Shown: positions 9,980-22,414 of the stretch, one piece after another
Numbering within the stretch: position 1 is the first letter of the stretch
How the letters are laid out: every line of letters begins with the position of its first letter
Assembly: GCA_033032865.1 (NCBI GenBank)
Contig: JAWHQI010000166.1
Span: 1,240,001-1,304,000, forward strand
Length of the DNA stretch: 64,000 nucleotides
Direction of reading: 5' to 3'
From: Dactylorhiza incarnata
Taxonomy: Eukaryota; Streptophyta; Magnoliopsida; Asparagales; Orchidaceae
Position numbers and translations under genes: made by a program
Notes under the pieces: model-generated
Databases searched by the model: none
Told to the model about the DNA's origin: nothing
Seen by the model: the letters and a program-made list of their open reading frames with translations, nothing else

Positions 9980-12900
9980 CTAATATTGCCATAAAACTTT
10001 TAAATCGTCTCCGCTTCGGGCTCGGCCGAGAGGTACCCCTTCCACATCTTGGAGGTGATACCCCCCTGACTTTAGCACCTCGCTTACAATATATGGACCC
10101 TCCCAATTGGGGTCGAGATTAGCTACCGCGGCCCCTCCTCCAGCCGCGTCGACCTTCTTTAAGACCAGGTCTCCCTTCTGGAAGTGCTTTATTCGGATGT
10201 TTTTGTCAAAGTATCGGGCCATTCACCGCTTGACTTCCTCCTGCCTGACGGTGGCCAGGTCCCGGAGTTCCTCCACCAGGTCTAAGGATAGCCTTTGCTC
10301 CGCATCATTAGCCACTATCCACTCTTCATCTCCTTCACCTGCGACGATCACCCTGGGGGTCTTTACTTCGAACTCTATGGGGAGGACTGCTTCGGACCCG
10401 TGAGAAATTTTGAACGGGGTCTCCCCGGTGGCGGTGTTAGGGGTAGTCCTCAGGGCCCAGAGAATGGATGGTAGTTGCTCCACCCAATTCCCTCGGAGGT
10501 TCTCCACCTTCTTCTTCAGTAGGTTGACGATTACTTTGTTTGCCGCTTCGACCTGGCCGTTGCTTCTTGGGTGGTGAACCGATGCGAACCTGAGGTCGAT
10601 GCCAAGCTGGGTGCAGAAGCTAACAAATTCTTCGCTAGCAAATTATGGCCCATTGTCCGTCACTATAGCCAGGGGAAGGCCGTGCCTGCAGATTATTTCT
10701 CCCCATACAAAATTCCTCACAACTTGAGATGTTACCTTAGCGAGCGCCTTCACTTCTACCCATTTGGAGAAATAATCGATCATGACCAGTAAGAACCTTC
10801 TTTGGCCGCTAGCTTGAGGGAAAGAGCCAACTAGGTCCAACCCCCATAAGGCGAAGGGCTAGGGAGCAGTGATGGTTCAGAGCCTCTGAGCTGGGAGGAG
10901 TTGGAGCGGGGCATAGAGCTGGCACTTTGAACACCTCCTTGCGAACTCCGGCGCATCCTTGCTGAGGGTGGGCCAGAAGTAGACTTGTCTCAACACCCTC
11001 CCTTCCAGAGTTTGGCTCCCGGAGTGACTCCCACACTCCCCGGAGTGAATTTCTTCTAGGACTCTCGAAACCTCCTCCTCTGAAACACAACGGGCCAGGA
11101 GTCCCGAGAGAGTCTTCCTGTACAGCCCTCCTGCATGCAAAGAGTAATAAGCCGACTTATACCTGAAGCGTCGCCTGTCCATGTCTCCTTCAGGGAACTT
11201 CCCTGATGATAGGAAGGAGATGAAGGGATCCATCCACGAGACCCGCTGATCCACCTCCATCAGTTATCCTTCCTCGATGGAGGGTCGGAAGAGTTCTGAA
11301 ACCGTCCCTCCTGACCGAACCTGGCTAGGAGGTCCGCGGGGGTGCTCTCTTCCCTTGGCACGTGTTTGATGGAGAAAGTGTGGAATTGCCCGATGACTCC
11401 CTTGACCTTCTCCAAGTACCGCAGGAGGGTTGGGTCCTTTGCCTCAAACTCTCCCTTGACTTGGCATGCTACCACCATGGAGTCCGTCGAGACCTCCACA
11501 TCTTGCACTCCCAGTTCTCGAGCTAACCGCATGCCCTCTATCACCGCCTCGTACTCTGCTTGGTTGTTGGTAATTGGAAAATGGATGTTCAAGGCTTGCT
11601 CGATCTTTGTCCCTTGGGGACTCACTAGGATGATCCCCCCCCCCATAGGAGTGCTTTCCTGAGGCACCATCCACTAACATCCTCCATACCACTGGGGGAG
11701 GCGGTTCATGTTCCCCCACCTCGGACGTGTAGTCGGCCATGAAGTCTGCCACCGCTTGGGCATTGATTGATGTCCTGGGCACGAACGTAATATCGAACTC
11801 GCTCAGCTCCACGGACCACTTCGCCAATCTTCCCGAGTGCTCCACCCCTTCCATGATTTTGCGAAGCGGGTGGTCTGTCACTACTCTGATGTAGTGTGCC
11901 TGAAAGTAGGGTCGGAGCCTCCGAGCCGCCACCACCAATGCGAAAGCCAAGCTTTCCAAGATTGGGTATCGGAGCTCCGCCTTCTTCAGCACTCGGCTGA
12001 TATAGTAGATAGGGAATTGCTTTCTTCCTTCCTCACGGATCAATACTGAACTTACCGCTTCAAGTCCTACTCCCAGGTATAGGGATAAGTCTTCTCCCAA
12101 CCTCGGCCCTTGAAGTAGGGGGGTTTGGGCGAGTTGCCCTTTCAAAGACTGAAAAGCTTCCTCGCACTTCGGGGTCCATTCGAATTTTTTGTTGCCCCTT
12201 AGCACCTTAAATAAGGGCGCACACTTCTCTCCCTCCTTGGAGAGGAACCTGCTGAGTCCGGCCAGCTTCCCCGTGAGGCTCTGAACCTCCTTCGGGTTTC
12301 TTGGCGACCCCAACTCCATTATTGCCTTGACCTTGTCTGGGTTAGGTTCCACCCCCGCCGGGGTGAGCAAGTGGCCTAGGAACTTCCCTCGGCTAGCCCC
12401 GAAGACACACTTCAAGGGGTTGAGTTTCATCTTATACTTCCGTAGGGTCCCAAATGTCTCCTCAAGGTCTCGGAGGTGAGACCCAAGGTCCCGGCTCTTG
12501 ACCATGAGATCATCAACATAGACCTCCAAGTTTCTTCCCCTTTGTTCACGAAAGACCCGATCCATCATCCTTTGATATGTGGCACCTGCATTCTTGAGCC
12601 CGAAGGGCATCATCTTATAACAGTAACATCCATCCCCCGTGATGAAGGAGACATCTTTGATGTCCGGGGGGTGCATGCAAATTTGGTGGTAACCTGAAAA
12701 AGCATCTAAGAAAGACATTACAGAGAAACCAACGACTGAGTCAACCAGCGCGTCGATTCTAGGTAGGGGGTAGCAATCTTTCGGGCATGATTTATTAAGA
12801 AGTGAAAAGTCGATACACATGCGCCACTTACCTCCCCCCTTTTTTACCATGACCACATTGGAGACCCAGCCTGGATACTGGATCTCCGACACAAAACCTG

Positions 12901-13933
12901 CTTGTATGATCTTTTTCACCTCCTCGCGGATTGGTCCCTCCAGCTTGTCCTCCGTGGCCCTCTTCTTTTGGCGGATGGGGCGGGTGCCGGGGTCGAGGTT
13001 GAGGCGGTGGCAAGCCACATCCGCATCGATCCCGGGCATCTCCGCGGTGCTCCAAGAGAAGACATCCACATTCTTCTGCACGCAGGCTAGGATCTCAGCC
13101 CGCTCCTCTGAACTGAGCTCTCCGCTGACTCGGACCTTCTCCACCACCCCAAGCCGAGTGGTGACTTCAAGCTCCACGACCTCATCCACGGCCTCCAGCC
13201 TAGATTGCTCTCCCCAAGCATTTTCCTTCTCTACACCGCAAGCGAGCGCTTGGGCTCCCTCCTCCGTCTCTGCCTCTCCTACCATCATCAACTCTTCCGC
13301 CCCTCCTTCCCGGGCACCCTCTCCTTTCCCCTCTTCTTCTCCTTTCTCCGCCCTAGACCTCTCAGCGACCCCTTCCTGGGCATGAACCTCCTCTTCCTCC
13401 ATCCTCTCCTCGACTCCATTCTCTCCCCCGGCTTCTGCCGCCTCCTCCATCAATTTATCGAACTCCTCCGCTTCTCCCATCCAGGTGACGGTGTTGACAG
13501 CCGTCACATAGCACTGTCTCGCCATCTTGGGGTCTCCTCAGATCCGGACCTGTAATCCACCCGCGTTGAACTTGAGACAATGATGGAAGGTGGAAGGGAC
13601 GCATCTGAACGCGCTGATGAGAGGCCATCCGAAGATGGCGCTGTAGCTGCTTGGGGCGTCCATTATCATGAAGGGGCAGTTCCGGGACTGCCCTCTGAGG
13701 GTCACATGGAGTCCCACTCCACCCTCTACCTCCTTCCTTTCTCCGGAAAAGCCGAATAGGGGGCCATCTGAGGCCAACACCCTCTTGGCCTCCACCTTCA
13801 TCTCGTCAAACGCCTTCTTGAAGACGACGTTGACCGAGCTCCCATTATCGACTAGAATCCGCGAGACGGTGAAGTTCTCGATGGCGGTCTGGATGACCAG
13901 CGCATCGCAGAACGAGTCTTCATAACTTGGCAA
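9980..13933 (-). pseudogene. pol: RT1 pol: protease, RT, two RNase H domains, integrase
   Basis: Read on the minus strand: protease at 13933-13538 with active-site text 'LVDNGSSVNVVF' (Asn where Thr or Ser is usual); reverse transcriptase in 13525-11700 with 'YVDDLMVKS'; a Gypsy RNase H with 'RPYFQAHYIRVVTDHPL'; a second RNase H at about 11680-11340 with 'TNNQAEYEAVIEG' and 'STDSMVV', the Tat hallmark; integrase zinc finger (HSGECGSH...CSKCQ) at about 11070-10900; integrase core with 'MIDYFSKWVEVKAL' and 'VTDNG' at about 10840-10640; and a C-terminal 'KGDLVLKKVD' domain ending at 9980. Frame breaks occur near 13530, 11665 (a C/G homopolymer) and 11290, with stops in the integrase core. RT3 is a better preserved relative. 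Enzymatically dead as it stands. Confidence 0.9.
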
Positions 13934-15308
13934 GTCCTTCTGGGAGAAAGTAATTCTTTGGAGCAGTGGATGTTGAGGCCACGCTCCGCCGATAGATGGT
14001 ACGGAGGCTAGCCTTGCGGGTTGCCTCCACCCCTACCCCCCCCCCCCCCCCCCCATGGATCACCCCGATCCCTCCTCTACTCCCCACATCAACTCTGTCT
14101 TCACACCTTTCTTCCTCCTCCCCTCGAGGCTCGACCTCCTCAATTCTCAACTGTTGTTGTTGCCTCGGCGCAGGCACTCGACCCTTTTTTGTTTCCAGGA
14201 ACTCTGGGCAGGTGGCCGTCGCGTGACCTTCCTCATCGTGGAAGTCACAATACAGCAACGTCAACTCCCCTGCTTCGCCTTCCGCCATCCTATTCCTCCT
14301 CCTTCTCCCTGCCCCTGCTTCTTCTCTAGCCTCTTCTCTTCTTCCTCTTCCTCCTCGTCCCCGCCTGATCGCCATGGCTTGCTGAGGTGGGGGAGGCAAC
14401 GGCCTCGGACCCTGTCTCCATCCCAGCTGATGGGGTCTTCCTTGACCTCCATAGAAGTTACCCCTTCCCGGGCCGTAACTCTTCCCCGACCTTGCATTCC
14501 TTCAGCACGTTGCCTCCACTCCCCATCCTGGGCCCTGGGCTCTTCCCTTCTCCTTACTTCCTGCTGCCTGACCTCTGGCTCACTGAGCTTTGCTAGCCTC
14601 TTGGTAAGCTCCGGGTTGGCCTCTTCACTCTCAATCTCCTCCGCCACCCTCTCCATCAGCTCCTCGTAGGAGACGGGGGATTTCCTCTTCAAATCCATCT
14701 TAAAGAAACTTTCCCTCAGCCCGACCGTGAAGGCGAGGTGGAGTGCAAACCCAGGCATCTCCTGAGTGAGTAGAAATTCATCCTGGAACCGATCTGCGTA
14801 GCGAGCCAACGACTCCTTTGGCTCTTGCTTCACTTTGAAGAGGGACTCGACGTCCTTCTTCCTCTTCTTTGAAGTTGAGAATCGCAACAAAAAGCTCTGG
14901 CGCAAATCCTCGAAAGCGTAGATCGACCCTGTAGGGAGTTGATGGAACCAGTCCCTGGCCTTTTCCTTAAGGGTGACGGCGAAGAGCCGACACTTGAAAG
15001 CATCTGACATTGGCCTGATAGAGACCGAGTCCTCAAATGACTGGAGATGTTGGACAGGGTCATCCCTGCCATTGTAGTACACCCTATCCCACTCTCCGAA
15101 CCCTGCCAGGACAGGTGCAGAAAGTACCAACTCGCAGAAGGGACTTCCCCCTTCTGCTACCCTCTCTCGCTCCACTCGGCCCCAAGCTCTCTCACTAGAC
15201 TCGGGCTCGCGGGGACTGCGCTCGCGAGAACGGTATTCGCCTGGACCACTCCCACAGTTGCCATGTCTTCCGGACGCTCGCTCGCCTGCACCGCGCTCGC
15301 CGAAACAG
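13934..15308 (-). pseudogene. gag: RT1 gag, C-terminal part
   Basis: Minus strand. From 15308 the frame contains 'GSPFCELVLSAPVLAGFGEW', 'EKARDWFHQLPTGSIYAFED' and 'ESLARYADRF', the retrotransposon Gag core. It then shifts frame near 14390 into a basic region and a zinc knuckle of the CX2HX4HX4C form ('YCDFHDEEGHATATC') at about 14250. A C homopolymer at 14037-14054 lies near another frame change before protease. The N-terminal part is displaced to 20732-21040 by the 5.4-kb insertion. Confidence 0.9.
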
Positions 15309-15499
15309 TGTAAGACCCGCCCTCCCAAATCGGCGGTCCGACCGGGGGATCTTATCGCACACCACCCTTTTTGCACGACGCCGGAGCGATCACGAAGGGT
15401 GGAGGTACTTCCTCAGCCGATCCCTTTCCTTGAACACTCCGTTGTCACGCATAGGAGTGATGTTAAGCGAATGTCACAACACACTACAGAGTAGTGAAG

Positions 15500-15622
15500 C
15501 AGTTTTCTAGCGGAAGACATCATCAAAGAGTGCACAATATAGCACTTAGCGGAAGACTTCATCAAAGAGTGCACTTTATAGCACTTAGCGGAAGACGTGG
15601 TATTTTAGCGGAAGATTAACTG
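15500..15622. repeat. Short direct repeats, AGCGGAAGAC units
   Basis: A unit reading TAGCGGAAGACNTCATCAAA then GAGTGCAC...TATAGCACT occurs twice in full, about 52 bp apart, followed by two shorter TTAGCGGAAGA copies. Confidence 0.8.
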
Positions 15623-16097
15623 TCACAGAAACTTCAAACTCAAGACCCATAGGAATAATATTAATTTTGCCGCCGCATAAAATCCTATCCATCAAGGCTT
15701 CATTGTCATTATATATATACCCTGAGATAGGGCACAACAAAAGAGATGCGGCTTAACGAGTTCATACCTGAAATAGCCTGCTCTGTGGCTTCCTCCACAC
15801 CTGGGTAATACCTCTCACCCGCACCTGTTACATGTGTTAAAGACAAGTTATTAGAACCACGAACAAAATCCAACTCCTACTAACAACAGACATAATATAA
15901 CATTTATAAGGGAGGAGATATCTGGACTCTTATTGGGCCGAGGCAGTCTCCCCACGACCACCGCCTACGTACTCCGTATCATCCTGCATACGGTCTCAGA
16001 CCCACGTAGTTCTATTAGTTTCGCACGGGTTGCCCTCCCAGACCGTCCGTCGTGCGGGTTTCCTTAGAGTAAAACTCCTCGGTCATCCGACATTCTC

Positions 16098-16268
16098 CCA
16101 AGGCACATTTTCCGAAGGCAACATTTCATTCCCGTAGGAATTATTTTCTCAAAGGCAACATTTCATTCCCGTAGGAATTATTTTCTCGAAGACAACATTT
16201 CATTCCCGTAGGAATTATTTTCTCGAAAGCAACATTTCATTCCCGTAGGAATTATTTTCTCGAAGGCA
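16098..16268. repeat. 37-bp tandem repeat
   Basis: About four and a half copies of a unit containing CAACATTTCATTCCCGTAGG followed by AATTATTTTCTCGAAGG, with few differences. Confidence 0.9.
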
Positions 16269-16494
16269 ACCCCCCGTCAAATCCAAATTACAGTAAATAC
16301 AGAAATAAAGTCCAAAACATCGATCTGTCCGCTCCGCTCCAAGAGCGGCGGCCAGTTCAGCACCATTTAGGGTTGACTCTGAAGAACGTCTCATCTTCAC
16401 GTCAACTCTAAATTATAGACAACAACAAAACTATAATAAGTAAAGGCATTGAACTCGAGCGCTCTACTCTGCTAGCATGCATATTTAAAGCACC

Positions 16495-16850
16495 TGAACT
16501 ATTGTAAGCCGGCAACCAAAATCCTCGGCTCAGCTTGGCGAGTTTCATAGCCTCTTACCACATGGCGCACGGTTCAAAACTCATGAAATTAAGAGAGCAA
16601 AACTACGAACAGTTATGTTTTAAAACACTTGAACCGTTGCGAGCCGGCAACCAAATCCTCAGCTCAGCTTGGCGAGCTTCACAGTCTCTTACCACATGGC
16701 GCACGGTTCAAAACTCATGAAATTAAGAGAGCAAAACTACGAACAGTTATGTTTTAAAACACTTGAACCGTTGCGAGCCGGCAACCAAATCCTCGGCTCA
16801 GCTTGGCGTGCTTCAAAGCCTCTTACCATATGGCGCATGGTTCAAAACTT
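16495..16850. repeat. 134-bp tandem repeat
   Basis: Nearly three copies of a unit containing GAGCCGGCAACCAAATCCTC, CTTACCACATGGCGCACGG and GTTTTAAAACACTTGAACCG. Identical short ORFs at 16535 and 16669 reflect the period. Confidence 0.9.
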
Positions 16851-16859
16851 GTACACCCA

Positions 16860-17889
16860 TGAAAGTAAGACAAATAATAGTCCTTCCAGGTAAAAGTGAG
16901 TAAATCGACTAAACGAGGAAGAACATCCCACTATCGTGAGAGACAGTAGAAGATTGTTTAACTTAAAACACGAGCCTCCTGTATATAAGAAATTTTAAGT
17001 GGGCACTCCAAACCTTAGTAGTATGTCTATGATTGTGAGCTTCTGAAAAGGGTATCAAGTGGCTAATGCTAATCATGAATAAACCATGAATGGGTATCCT
17101 GCCCTTATACAGTTTAGAGAAGCCCAACTATTAATGCAACAAAATTAATTAGTCTTTAGAGACGAACTGGAGATTTGCCCATCCAATGTTGCGGACGATA
17201 CCATCTTCATTTCGAGAATAAGGGTTATGGCTTAAGAACTTATCTTGGCTATGGAGTATAGATTATGACTAGAAAGTTTATAACAAATCCATTTCCTCCA
17301 TCGCCTAACCCCGAGTGAAATCAAATATGAACCTTGTGATTTCAATCTCCTGGTATTAAGAGTAAGTCATCATACAATTAGCCCTACTCCGCCCTCCGTA
17401 TCAGAACCAGAAGTGAGAAAGTGAGAAAGTGAGGTTGAGATAAGGAGGTTATTTATATATCTGATGTTAATCTTACCAAATGAGTGCACATCATCACATA
17501 TGGTGAGAGGAGAAGGTGAGAGGGGGAGGGAGAGAGATATACTACTAATATTAGTGATCGCTGGTGAGGAAGCAACGAGCTTGAAGTAAATATAAAAATA
17601 TAGTTGATGGCGGCATCAATCCCCTGCGGAGCTCGACAACCAAGAAGCATAGATGGAGATCCCTCGAAACTTCCAAAAAATATGCTTTGCCATATAAAAG
17701 AATGTAATATAACTGGTTGAAACTAGGCACCAGTAAATAGCCACCGTGACAATCAGCCACCCCTCAAAACAATTCATGTATTTTATGCCCATAATTAGTT
17801 TATATAGCAGTCATAATTTTTTTTGCCTTGCCAAGCATACATTCCTTGATAATGGAGTTTTGACCAAACTCACCGGATCAAGTTTTCTA
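16860..17889. other. Non-coding interior of the 5.4-kb insertion
   Basis: No gene or ordered repeat is visible. Purine-rich (GA-rich) patches occur at about 17410-17550. Confidence 0.5.
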
Positions 17890-18790
17890 CTCAAATATGA
17901 AAACTGAAGCAAACAACAGCAACACTTGGTTCATTGACTGGGTGCTCAAACCACATGTCAAACTCACAACAAGCCTTCACTCAAGTAATGAATCCATAAG
18001 GTCATCATTAATGCTTGGTGATTGGGAACAACTGAGAATAGAAGGAGGTGGATTAGTTCCGGTGGAAACAAAATAGGGAAACATGCAACTTATCCACGAC
18101 GTATATTATGTTCCAAATCTGTCATAAAATCTTCTCAGCGTTGGATAGCTACTGAAGAAGAGATACCAGCTCCAATTTGATGATAATTAATGCAGCATAA
18201 AATATGAATTTCCAGATTAACTAATTGTATTAATACAAATAACTGTGAATGAGATGTTCCCCCCGTATCTATGCTCCCCAATTGAGACGGCACAAATCAG
18301 CAAAAACCATCTCCAATTCCACACTTCGGCACAAGAGACTGAGGCATCTAATTTACAAAGACTTAAGAGTAATGAAGTTCAAGCAAATGGCCATAAGGCT
18401 ACCTGACATCAAAAGGGGCATGAAATCTGTGAAACTTGTACTACTGGGAAAAGTCATAGGGCTCCATTCCTAATAAAACCATCATAGACAACCATCCGAG
18501 GTAATTCACATGGATTTATGGGTCCCTGCATCCACCATCATGGTCAGGTATGAAGTATTACCCTTGTCCCCATAGATGATAATACAAGAATGTCTTGGAC
18601 ATGTTTCCCATCTCACGGGTCACAAGCCTTTGAAATGTAGAGAGCATTATAACAAATAGAGGAGGAGAATTCATGATTATTGTAGAGAGCACGAGATTAA
18701 GAGAGTTAATTCCAAGTCGGTTCATGGTGATCCGACCATTCAAAACCTCCTCAATTAGAGGGGAGAAGATTGACATGATCCAACCTCCCA
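17890..18790 (+). pseudogene. pol: Degenerate Copia pol relic (protease to integrase)
   Basis: Plus-strand frames with many stops and shifts still show, in order: a protease remnant ('NTWFIDWVLKPHVKL'); 'IHDVYYVPNLS' and 'NLLSVG' and 'KKRYQLQFDDN' from the segment before integrase; 'LRHKRLRHLIYKDLRVMK', the integrase HHCC start; 'VIHMDLWVP' for the LDLWGP-type core; and 'NRGGEFM' for the RSDRGGEF motif. This is the collinear order of Ty1/Copia pol. No LTRs of its own are evident. It is the oldest recognisable layer in this stack. Confidence 0.75.
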
Positions 18791-20149
18791 TCGTCCATCC
18801 ATCCCTAACCTGATTTCCCATGGCAGGACACCTCACCAACTCAGCATCAACTATAAGTTAGCAAAATATGAATGAATATAAAGACTTTTCCCTGTTCCGA
18901 TAGAGTTTTGAGAGGGGAAGGGAAATAGATATTTCATTTTAGATTTCCCTCTCATCCAATTTTCTTCTCCATTTACTGAGAACAAGAGAGAGAGGGGAGA
19001 GAGATGAAAGTGAGAGAAATACCCCCATACAGGCTCTCAGCCACATTTCCTTAGTTAACAGGGCTTCAAGGAGGAGGTGGAGAAGGGAGAGAAAGAGTTA
19101 ACCTTCTTGCCATGGAGAGAGAGAGAGGTTCAACCTCCATTTGGTTTGGAGTAGTTCGACTCCACTCTATACCACGCCGTGAGTTCCCCTGACATTTATA
19201 TCGTAATAAAACCCATACTCCTCCATGTTGAACCATAGTTACCATCTAAACCAGATAATACTTGTTCAACATCGAGGTTGACAGCGAATTCAACGACGAA
19301 CTCGGCGGTGAACTCGGCATAGAACCTCACAATTAATATAAATTTATATAAATCACTTACCTCGTTGGCAGAGAGCTCTACATTACCAGCACATGTGATT
19401 TCATTCCCTTCTATAACATAGGAAACCCTTACCTGATTCTTCTTCCAAACTGAGAGAGATGAAGAGCAGCCCCCTGGTAGTCAAAGAAGAAATACACAGC
19501 GCCACTTGCAAGGGTTGCCGATCACGTCCGTCCTCTATGCACTCAAAGATCCAAGCCAGAGAAAAAGAGGGAGAGATCGGGGGAGGGTAGACCTTGCTGT
19601 CCCTTTGAAGAGGAGATGAGCCGCCCATTTGTAGCCATGGCCGGCCAATCCGATGCCGCCAACGAGCTTGTCCTTGGTGTACAGGTGGCAACTCTTCCAT
19701 GGTCGGCGCATCTTCCCGGAGTCCCGTCCAGGAGGAGGCTCGAGCTTCGGATCCCGCCGGGGCTTGTGATTTCCTCCCATGCCAGATCCCCGCTTGTTTC
19801 CTCCCTCCGATCAATTCCTCTCCCGCTGCTTCTTTAGGTTAGGAATTATATCTTATAATCTTTTAATCATATTTTCATATTTATTTATACAAAAGTAATA
19901 TATATATATATATATATCTTTATATAAATATATACTCAAATTCTTATGTATATATATATATATGAATATATTAAAACTCCCAAAATAAGTGCAAGAAAAA
20001 TGTGTGGTAGGTGTCATTGTGTTTGTGTCAACCATACAATGCTAACGGAATTATTTGAAGTTGATTCTGAGTCCGTTCATTCATAATTATTCCCTCAAAT
20101 TAGTACGCAGCTCAAAATAGGTTATTTCGGCTAACTTTCTCAAATCTCA
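18791..20149. other. Interior of the 5.4-kb insertion, GA-rich and unassigned
   Basis: Purine-rich runs (GAGAGAGAGGGGAGAGAG) occur at about 18980-19130. A GC-richer block at 19530-19830 has short overlapping ORFs on both strands that match nothing I know. A (TA)n tract lies at about 19890-19970. Confidence 0.45.
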
Positions 20150-20620
20150 TCGAATTTGAACGAAACGAATTGTATTGCGCTAGAATTGATCACACGAGTC
20201 CGTTGCAACTGATTAGGGTGAATTTACGGCTCGTTTACCCAATATTCTAAAATGGCGTTGTTGCGACGCTCGCTGTTACTCAAAAATAGTTATTTTCTCC
20301 AAATAACCTCGGATTGGAGCGAAACGAATTCCGTTGCACTCGTATCGACCATACGAGTCTAACGCAACTGACGGAAGTCGATTCGGAGCACGTATGCTCC
20401 ATATTCTAAAACTGCGTCGTCGTGACGCGCTATGGTACTCAAAACGGTCGCTTTCACCAAATGACCTCGGATTGGAACGGAACGAATTCCGTTGTACTCG
20501 TATCGACAATACGAGTCTAACGCAACTAACGGAAGTCGATTCGGAGCACGCATGCTCTATATACCACTTCAGTGTTATGACGAAGCACAATGCTACCCAA
20601 AACAGTCATTTCTCTAAATG
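20150..20620. repeat. About 157-bp tandem repeat, three diverged copies
   Basis: The unit holds GAACGAAACGAATTCCGTTG, CGTATCGACCATACGAGTC and GGAAGTCGATTCGGAGCACG. Copies begin near 20150, 20308 and 20465, the first most diverged. Confidence 0.85.
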
Positions 20621-20736
20621 ACCACCTCTATGTGGTGAAGGTCGGGTCGTGATTGCCTTATGACCCGGCCTAGATTCCTCCAAGGGTTCAATTGAACCGG
20701 CTAGACCCCTTTTTAAAGTTGGGACGTTACACACAG

Positions 20737-21040
20737 AGCTCACCGGTACGGAGCTCGCCGACACGATGCTCGCCGGGCTGGCGAACAGCACTCGCCCTTC
20801 TAAGTCTTGCCCTGAACTCTCTGCGACTTCATTTCCGGCCCTTCCCCCCAGAGCGTTCTCGCCAACCGCTACTGGGGAAAGGGTCTCCTGAGGTGCTGGG
20901 GTCGCAAAATCACTCCGCAGCACCGTGACCGTGAGCCCGAAGGTGTCAAGCACCTCCCTCCTGAAATCTGCGAACACCCTCGGCATCACCACCTGCGGTG
21001 ACTCGCTGAACCCCTCGCCTTGATCCTCGCCTCCTGTCAT
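20737..21040 (-). pseudogene. gag: RT1 gag, N-terminal part
   Basis: Minus strand from the ATG at 21040: 'MTGGEDQGEGFSESP' and 'FADFRREVLDTFGLTV', parallel to the RT3 Gag start at 55868 ('MVGDEEQGEGFGETP'). The frame runs into the 5.4-kb insertion after 'SASSVPVSSV'. It starts about 50 bp after the 5' LTR, a normal leader for this family. Confidence 0.88.
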
Positions 21041-21077
21041 CCCCTCCTTAGAATTTTCTTAGACCAGTCGCACTCCA

Positions 21078-21094
21078 CGCTCACCGCACCAAAA
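21078..21094 (-). other. RT1 primer-binding site region
   Basis: Immediately after the LTR end (TTTCAACA) the minus strand reads TTTTGGTGCGGTGAGC; RT3 has the same text at 55812-55827. The TGGTGCGGTGAGC part should pair with a tRNA 3' end. I cannot name the tRNA with confidence. Confidence 0.65.
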
Positions 21095-22414
21095 TGTTGA
21101 AACTGATTTCTCGGCCCTTGTGGAGCTCGGGGCCCTCACCGAAATGAGGGGCAGCTAGCCCTTACTGGTCCCTTGGAGAAGGTAGACTGAAGAATAGAAA
21201 GAAAACTAAGACCTTAGTCGCAGCGAGGAGGTCCCTCCACTAACCCGGAAGATTGTTGAGCGCTTCCCCTCCCAAGCCAAAGCTGAGACTCGGGCACCTT
21301 GGAGAGCTCTGGGAATGCTAACCAAAGAAAGCCTGAGGAGAGAGAAGCTGAAGTGAAGTCCCCTCCAAAGGTGCCCCTGAGGTCTTATTTATAGGTTTTC
21401 TAGTCTGTCCTGCGAATAGCAGGATTCCGCCTTTTGATTTTACTATCCGCACCCCAAATGGGTCTGCTAACAACCAAACTCCGCTGTTTGGAGAGGCTAA
21501 AGGCAGACCACCAAGGGTAAAAGGGTAACTTGGCCCTATCAACCTATGGACAAGATACTGCGAGAACCTTACTGGCGAACCTCTCGCAGGCCTTCCAACG
21601 AGCCCTGCTCGCAGTGCCTCTCCTAGGCGATCACCCTGCGAGGTCCTCGCCGGCCAATTCTGGCGATATCTGCCGAGGTCCGATCTCGCGAGCCTTCCTG
21701 CGAGACCGCCTCTGGACTTCGTCGAGCTAAACACGCCTTTCGCCGATCGCAGGTCACCTCGCCGAACATGGATGAGGTTGACGAAATACAGAATGTCAAG
21801 TTATTCGCCGACCGCTGAGACGGGCGGTTCGTCGACCGCTGCTATAGGACATATTTTGTTCATCGGGCGCCGTTCGACGAATGCCGAGCTCCGTTCGACA
21901 TTTGTCGAACGTAGAATTGAGCTCACTGGACGCTGAGGCTCTAAACTCGCGAGCCCTCCTGCGGGATCGCCTACTAACTTTGCCGCGCACTGAACACGTT
22001 TCGCTGAACACCTATTTACTGAACAAATGTCTTCTGCTAGCGGCCTGCGAGGCATTGGTTTTTCGGCCCTCGCTTGGCCCAGTCTTCTGAAAATATCTGC
22101 CGAGGTCTGGATCTCGCAACTCCTATTGCGAGACCGTCCCTTTGGCTTTAATGAGCATGGAACACTTCGTCGACTTCTGATGATTTCGCCGAACAGGGGT
22201 GAGCTCGACGAACACGGGAGAGTTCCTCAAACTGCCTGCGAGCGCTTGTCTTGCCGACCCTTCTCGCTCGCCTCTCAGCGAGCCCTTCGAGAGGGACTTC
22301 TCCAAGGTCTCCCTCGCGAGGTATTTGGCCCTAAGGCCTGAAACCTCTTATTACTTTCATCCTGTTGCATTCTTAAACCGGGCCCCTTCGCCTGGCGAAT
22401 ATCGGGGTTGTACA
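21095..22414 (-). repeat. RT1 5' LTR
   Basis: 1320 bp, right copy. TATA box CTATAAATAA on the minus strand at 21385-21394. It differs from the left copy by scattered substitutions and indels (for example CCGATTTC versus CTGATTTC near the end), so the insertion is not recent. Confidence 0.95.

Larger units (their letters stand above)
15309..20731 (-). mobile_element. 5.4-kb insertion in RT1 gag, probably a giant solo LTR (Del/Tekay style)
   Basis: The insertion starts TGTAAGACCCGCCC and ends GGGACGTTACA, and interrupts the gag frame of RT1. Flanks are AACAG on the left and CACAG on the right, four of five matching, as for an aged 5-bp duplication. Ends of the type TGTAACGTCCCA/GGGTCTTACA are typical of long LTRs of plant Del/Tekay chromoviruses. 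I find no second LTR, primer site or coherent pol of its own, so a solo LTR or a large non-autonomous derivative are both possible. Orientation is inferred from the TGTAACGTCCC start. It contains several tandem repeats and a degenerate Copia pol, itself probably a nested insertion. Confidence 0.6.
3480..22414 (-). mobile_element. RT1: complete Ty3/Gypsy Tat-type retrotransposon
   Basis: Two LTRs (3480-4819 and 21095-22414) start TGTACAACC and end TTTCAACA on the minus strand and are flanked by the same 5 bases, CCAAC (3475-3479 and 22415-22419). Between them, read on the minus strand, come a primer site, gag, protease, reverse transcriptase, RNase H, a second RNase H and integrase, then a 97-bp tandem array, two genes on the opposite strand and a purine tract. 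This order with a dual RNase H and antisense genes is that of plant Tat elements. The element is interrupted at 15309-20731. Removing that leaves about 13.5 kb. Gag-pol carries many frameshifts and stops, so it is no longer autonomous. Confidence 0.95.

Noticed and set aside
11444..13525. A separate functional 693-codon gene on the minus strand of RT1
   Set aside because: It is the middle of a broken gag-pol; protease, the second RNase H and integrase continue in other frames on either side.
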